Below are positions 61,175-64,000 of a stretch of 64,000 nucleotides of DNA, in pieces. The notes beneath the pieces were generated by a model that worked only from the letters and a program-made list of their open reading frames with translations, made no database searches and had not been told where the DNA came from. Each line of letters opens with the position of its first letter. The first letter of the stretch is position 1. This stretch comes from Paenibacillus oralis (GTDB lineage: Bacteria; Bacillota; Bacilli; Paenibacillales; Paenibacillaceae). A program made the position numbers and the translations under genes. Where the stretch lies: NCBI RefSeq assembly GCF_003863965.1, contig NZ_RRCN01000001.1:2428527-2492526 (forward strand). The letters are read 5' to 3'.

Positions 61175-62056
61175 ATAAGACGGATCGTCATAGACACGGA
61201 TATCGGCGACGATATCGACGACGCGCTGGCGATTGTGTTGGCGTTGAATTCCCCGGAATTGGACTTGGCCGGATTAACGACGGTGTACAGAAACACCGGC
61301 CTGCGTACGAAGTTGGCCCTGCAATTGCTCAAAGCTTACGGGAGATTGGACATTCCTGTGGCGACCGGTATCGGCAGCCCGTTAATCAACAAGACGGATA
61401 CCGCCAGCATTCCGTGCCAGTGGGCGGAGGAATACAAGGACATCGATCACAACTGCGAGCAGCATGCGGCGGATTTTCTGATCGATCAGGTGCGGCGCGA
61501 CCCGGACTTGACGATTGTCGCCATCGGCCCGCTGACCAACGTGGCCTGCGCGGTGATGAAAGCTCCCGAGGTGATGCGGGGCGCCAACATTGTGATGATG
61601 GGCGGGATGCACTCGGCTTTTTACCCGGAGTGGAACATCGTGTGTGATCCGGAAGCGGCGAGAATCGTCTTTGATGCGGGGCTGAAACTGACGATGATCG
61701 GCCTCGACGTCACCTTGAAATGCCGGTTAACCCAGGCCGATGTGGATCGGATCAAGCTTGCGGGGAGAATGGAAACCGATTTTTTGTCGCGCTTGATATC
61801 GATGTGGATGGATTCCTCAAAACATCTCCCTATCCTGCATGATCCATTGACGGTTGCTTATCTTAGTCATCCGGATTTGCTGGACCTCGCGCCGAAGAAG
61901 ATTTCCGTAGAGTGCAAGGGGGAGTTTACCAGGGGGATGACGGTCGAACACAGAGACGTGTTCTTCGAGCGGCCGCTGGAGACCAATGTGCTGGCTGCCG
62001 TAGGGGTAAAAAGCGAGGCTTTCATTCAACTGTTTTTGCAAAGATTACTTAAATGA
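61175..62056 (+). CDS. Nucleoside hydrolase (IUNH family), apparent AUA start
   Basis: A 293-residue enzyme that splits ribonucleosides into base and ribose. The catalytic calcium-binding motif DTDIGDDIDDA is encoded at 61193-61225, so the start must lie before it. The only codon available between the in-frame stop TAG at 61172 and that motif is ATA at 61175 (reading xRRIVIDTDIG), and an AAAGAGGTGG site lies 6 bases before it. The next standard start, GTG at 61235, would delete the active site. Later motifs are intact (GPLTNVACAV, NIVCDPEAA, the HDPLTVAYL segment). It leads the operon with the ABC genes, suggesting nucleoside or ribose use. Confidence 0.85.
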   Translation: MRRIVIDTDIGDDIDDALAIVLALNSPELDLAGLTTVYRNTGLRTKLALQLLKAYGRLDIPVATGIGSPLINKTDTASIPCQWAEEYKDIDHNCEQHAADFLIDQVRRDPDLTIVAIGPLTNVACAVMKAPEVMRGANIVMMGGMHSAFYPEWNIVCDPEAARIVFDAGLKLTMIGLDVTLKCRLTQADVDRIKLAGRMETDFLSRLISMWMDSSKHLPILHDPLTVAYLSHPDLLDLAPKKISVECKGEFTRGMTVEHRDVFFERPLETNVLAAVGVKSEAFIQLFLQRLLK

Positions 62057-62071
62057 ACAGGGGGGCTCTAT

Positions 62072-63328
62072 ATGAAAACAAAGAAAATATTGGGGATTTC
62101 GATGCTGGCTCTGATGCTTGTCGTGGCGGGATGCGGAGGCAAGTCGTCCGGCGGGGGCGCGGGTGAAGGCGCAAACGCAAATCAAGGTTCGGGGGAGCAA
62201 GTGACGCTGGAAATCTTCAACCAGAAGTCCGAAGTCAAGGACTATCTGAACCAGATCATCGCCAATTTCGAGGCGGAGAACCCGAACATCAAAGTCAATC
62301 AGGTGCAGGTTCCGGATTCGCGGAAGGTGTTGTACAACCGGCTGGCCAGCAACGATGCGCCCGATATCATGTCCATATTTCCGAATGAATCCGATTTCAA
62401 AACGCAAGCCGAGTCCGATTACTTTATGGATTTGACCGGCACCGATGTGCTTGCGAACATCAATCCGCAATTTTTGGACGGCGTCAAAGTGAACGGCAAA
62501 GATTACAGCGCGCCGCTGACAGTAAACGCTTACGGCATTTTTTATAATGCCGGTAAATTTGCCGAGCTCGGCTTGAAGGTGCCGGCAACCTGGGCGGAAC
62601 TGGAGCAAACCGCGGCGGCGATTAAGGAGAAGAGCGCTATCCCGTTTGCTACCAGCTTTAAAGCGGCCTGGTCCGCGGGTCATCTCACCGAAGCGCTGCT
62701 GACCAATGCCGTGGGCTATGAAGCGGCCAACGGATTTTTCCAGGACGCTTCGGTCAAAGCGGCAGACGATCCCGGCATTCAGAAGCTGATAGCGCAAATG
62801 GATTTTATTCGCGATAACAGCCAACCTGACGCTGCAGGGGCGGATTATCCGGATGCCGTAAATCTGTTTGCCACGGGACAGGCGTTGATGCTTCCGCAAG
62901 GCATTTGGGCTGTTCCGGTGATCGAACAAGCCGGCATGGAAGATGAATACAAGATGTTCCCTATTCCGAATGAAAACGGTAACGGGGCTGTCGTAGGCGG
63001 CATCGATTATGCGCTGGCGATCTCCGCTTCTACGGAACACCCGGAAGAAGCCAAAAAGTTCGTGAAGTTTATGGCCGATCAGCAGACGGCGCAATATTTG
63101 GCGGATAATGAGAAGTCTCCTTCCACCATCACGGGCGTCAAAGCGGACGCTCCGCAAACGGAGGATGTCACAAAGCTGATTACGGAAGACGGGCGTTATT
63201 ATCCATGGCTTCACTTTAATTGGAAGGCGGGCCTCGATTCCAGCTGGGGTACGGAAACCTCCGCGTATCTGATCATGAAAGACAAGGATGCCTTGCTGAA
63301 GTGGATCAACCAGGAGTTTGGCAAGTAA
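62072..63328 (+). CDS. Sugar ABC transporter substrate-binding lipoprotein
   Basis: A 418-residue extracellular solute-binding protein with lipobox VVAGC (C21) and a Gly/Ser-rich linker. The mature part has the family 1 features (FEAENPNIKVNQVQVPDSRKV, GIFYNAGKFAELGLKVPATW, and the C-terminal ALLKWINQEFG). A GGGGGG site precedes the ATG, 15 bases after the nucleoside hydrolase stop, so the two are co-transcribed. The substrate may be a sugar or a glycoside or nucleoside-like compound, given the hydrolase. Confidence 0.92.
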   Translation: MKTKKILGISMLALMLVVAGCGGKSSGGGAGEGANANQGSGEQVTLEIFNQKSEVKDYLNQIIANFEAENPNIKVNQVQVPDSRKVLYNRLASNDAPDIMSIFPNESDFKTQAESDYFMDLTGTDVLANINPQFLDGVKVNGKDYSAPLTVNAYGIFYNAGKFAELGLKVPATWAELEQTAAAIKEKSAIPFATSFKAAWSAGHLTEALLTNAVGYEAANGFFQDASVKAADDPGIQKLIAQMDFIRDNSQPDAAGADYPDAVNLFATGQALMLPQGIWAVPVIEQAGMEDEYKMFPIPNENGNGAVVGGIDYALAISASTEHPEEAKKFVKFMADQQTAQYLADNEKSPSTITGVKADAPQTEDVTKLITEDGRYYPWLHFNWKAGLDSSWGTETSAYLIMKDKDALLKWINQEFGK

Positions 63329-63342
63329 TAGAAGGGCGGACT

Positions 63343-63367
63343 GGAGAGGATGCATCATCCTCTCCGG
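63343..63367 (+). terminator. Hairpin between binding protein and permease
   Basis: GGAGAGGATG (63343-63352) pairs perfectly with CATCCTCTCC (63356-63365) around CAT. T residues follow only after some bases, so it may stabilise the binding-protein mRNA or cause partial termination. The other ABC operon has a hairpin in the same place (4105). Confidence 0.65.
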
Positions 63368-63402
63368 TTTCCACATTTATTTTTAAAAAGAGGGGGATTG
63401 TG

Positions 63403-64000
63403 ATGAAAACATTCAACAGATATGCCCATTACTTGTTTACGCTTCCGGCGCTTCTGTTGTACGCCGTTTTCTTCCTTTACCCGATGGTGAACGGATTTTT
63501 GTACAGTCTGAGCGATTGGGACGGGCTGAGCAAGACGAGTCATTTCATTGGGGTGGACAACTATGTGCGGCTGGTTCAGGACGACCGGATCCGTAACAGC
63601 CTGGGTTTTACCTTTAAATATGCACTTGGCTTGATCGTCCTGACCGTGGTGCTTGCCGTAGTGATCGCTTTGCTGCTCAATCGCGTTCGCCGCTTCCAAT
63701 CGTTTTACCGGACGACGTATTTCTTCCCGGCCGTACTTAGCATGATTACCGTCGGTTTGATTTTCAACCAGTTGTTCTCCCAGGCCCTTCCGGCTTTTGG
63801 CAAAGCCGTTGGCTCGGATGTGCTGTCGCGGAATTTGCTGTCCAATCCGGATTTGGCCTTCTTCGGGCTGTTGTTCGTCAGCCTGTGGCAAGGCTTGGCC
63901 ATTCCAACGCTGCTGTTCCTGGCGGCTCTGCAGAGCGTACCCAAGGATTTGCTCGAAGCGGCCAGCCTGGATGGCGCCACCCCTTGGCAGCGGTTCCGCT
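63403..64000 (+). CDS. Sugar ABC transporter permease, 3' end cut by window
   Basis: The frame from the ATG at 63403 (AGAGGGGGATTG upstream) is open for 199 codons to the window edge. It encodes MKTFNRYAHYLFTLPALLLYAVFFLYP, six-helix permease features of the MalF/UgpA type, and the ATPase-contact loop VPKDLLEAASLDGATPWQRFR at the very end. It is the first permease of the importer whose binding protein lies just upstream; the MalG-type partner should follow outside the window. Confidence 0.9.
   Translation, partial: MKTFNRYAHYLFTLPALLLYAVFFLYPMVNGFLYSLSDWDGLSKTSHFIGVDNYVRLVQDDRIRNSLGFTFKYALGLIVLTVVLAVVIALLLNRVRRFQSFYRTTYFFPAVLSMITVGLIFNQLFSQALPAFGKAVGSDVLSRNLLSNPDLAFFGLLFVSLWQGLAIPTLLFLAALQSVPKDLLEAASLDGATPWQRFR

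Noticed and set aside
61235..62056. GTG at 61235 as start of the nucleoside hydrolase
   Set aside because: It would remove the conserved calcium-binding DTD motif, and no ribosome-binding site precedes it.

Overview
The window looks like chromosome from a spore-forming Bacillota of the Paenibacillus type. The evidence is a moderate GC content with good Shine-Dalgarno sites, YesM/YesN-type two-component genes beside sugar ABC transporters, a GerA-type germinant receptor operon, a spore-coat transglutaminase (tgl), a Spo0E-like phosphatase, and Bacillota operators (CtsR, CcpA, GlnR/TnrA and Crp/Fnr types). No rRNA, tRNA, CRISPR array or recognisable insertion sequence was seen. The first gene (a histidine kinase) and the last gene (an ABC permease) are cut by the window edges.

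Layout. 0-6 kb: sensor kinase, AraC-type response regulator and a three-gene sugar ABC importer. 6-15 kb: a class C beta-lactamase-like hydrolase, a DsrE-family protein, pyruvate kinase, a BCA-type fructose/mannose PTS permease with its PRD regulator, and tgl. 15-23 kb: small mixed genes, two of them (doxX and a DsbA-like gene) behind Crp/Fnr-type promoters, an AT-rich patch with a lipoprotein and a broken vat-like acetyltransferase, and an hsp20 under CtsR. 23-27 kb: a nitrate transporter and assimilatory nitrate reductase behind a GlnR/TnrA-type box and an ANTAR-type antiterminator leader. 27-35 kb: hydrolase, cell-envelope sugar genes and a four-gene germination operon. 35-43 kb: rhaM, MocR regulator/EamA exporter pair, an AraC sensor-regulator, an orphan TctC-like binding protein and KdgT. 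43-49 kb (AT-rich): a TPR regulator with an overlapping 24-codon peptide gene, a Spo0E-like gene, and a tandem array of Rpn nuclease genes. 49-60 kb: oleate hydratase with a DhaS-like TetR regulator, an SDR/MerR pair, and a TolC-like/adaptor/RND efflux cassette with a TetR regulator, the last two groups bracketed by near-identical direct repeats. 61-64 kb: nucleoside hydrolase plus a second sugar ABC importer under a CcpA-type promoter.

The most unexpected structure lies between the genes. Several intergenic regions carry elements made of four short imperfect palindromes with the same geometry (about 51 bp, then about 58-72 bp, then about 51 bp), although the palindrome sequence differs from family to family. 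At least four sequence families share this plan. Other items worth attention are the regulator-peptide pair at 43.4-44.7 kb, the ANTAR leader of the nitrate operon, an Rpn gene created by unequal crossing-over, a nitrate reductase with a long low-complexity insert inside its iron-sulfur site, and a nucleoside hydrolase gene that seems to begin with AUA.
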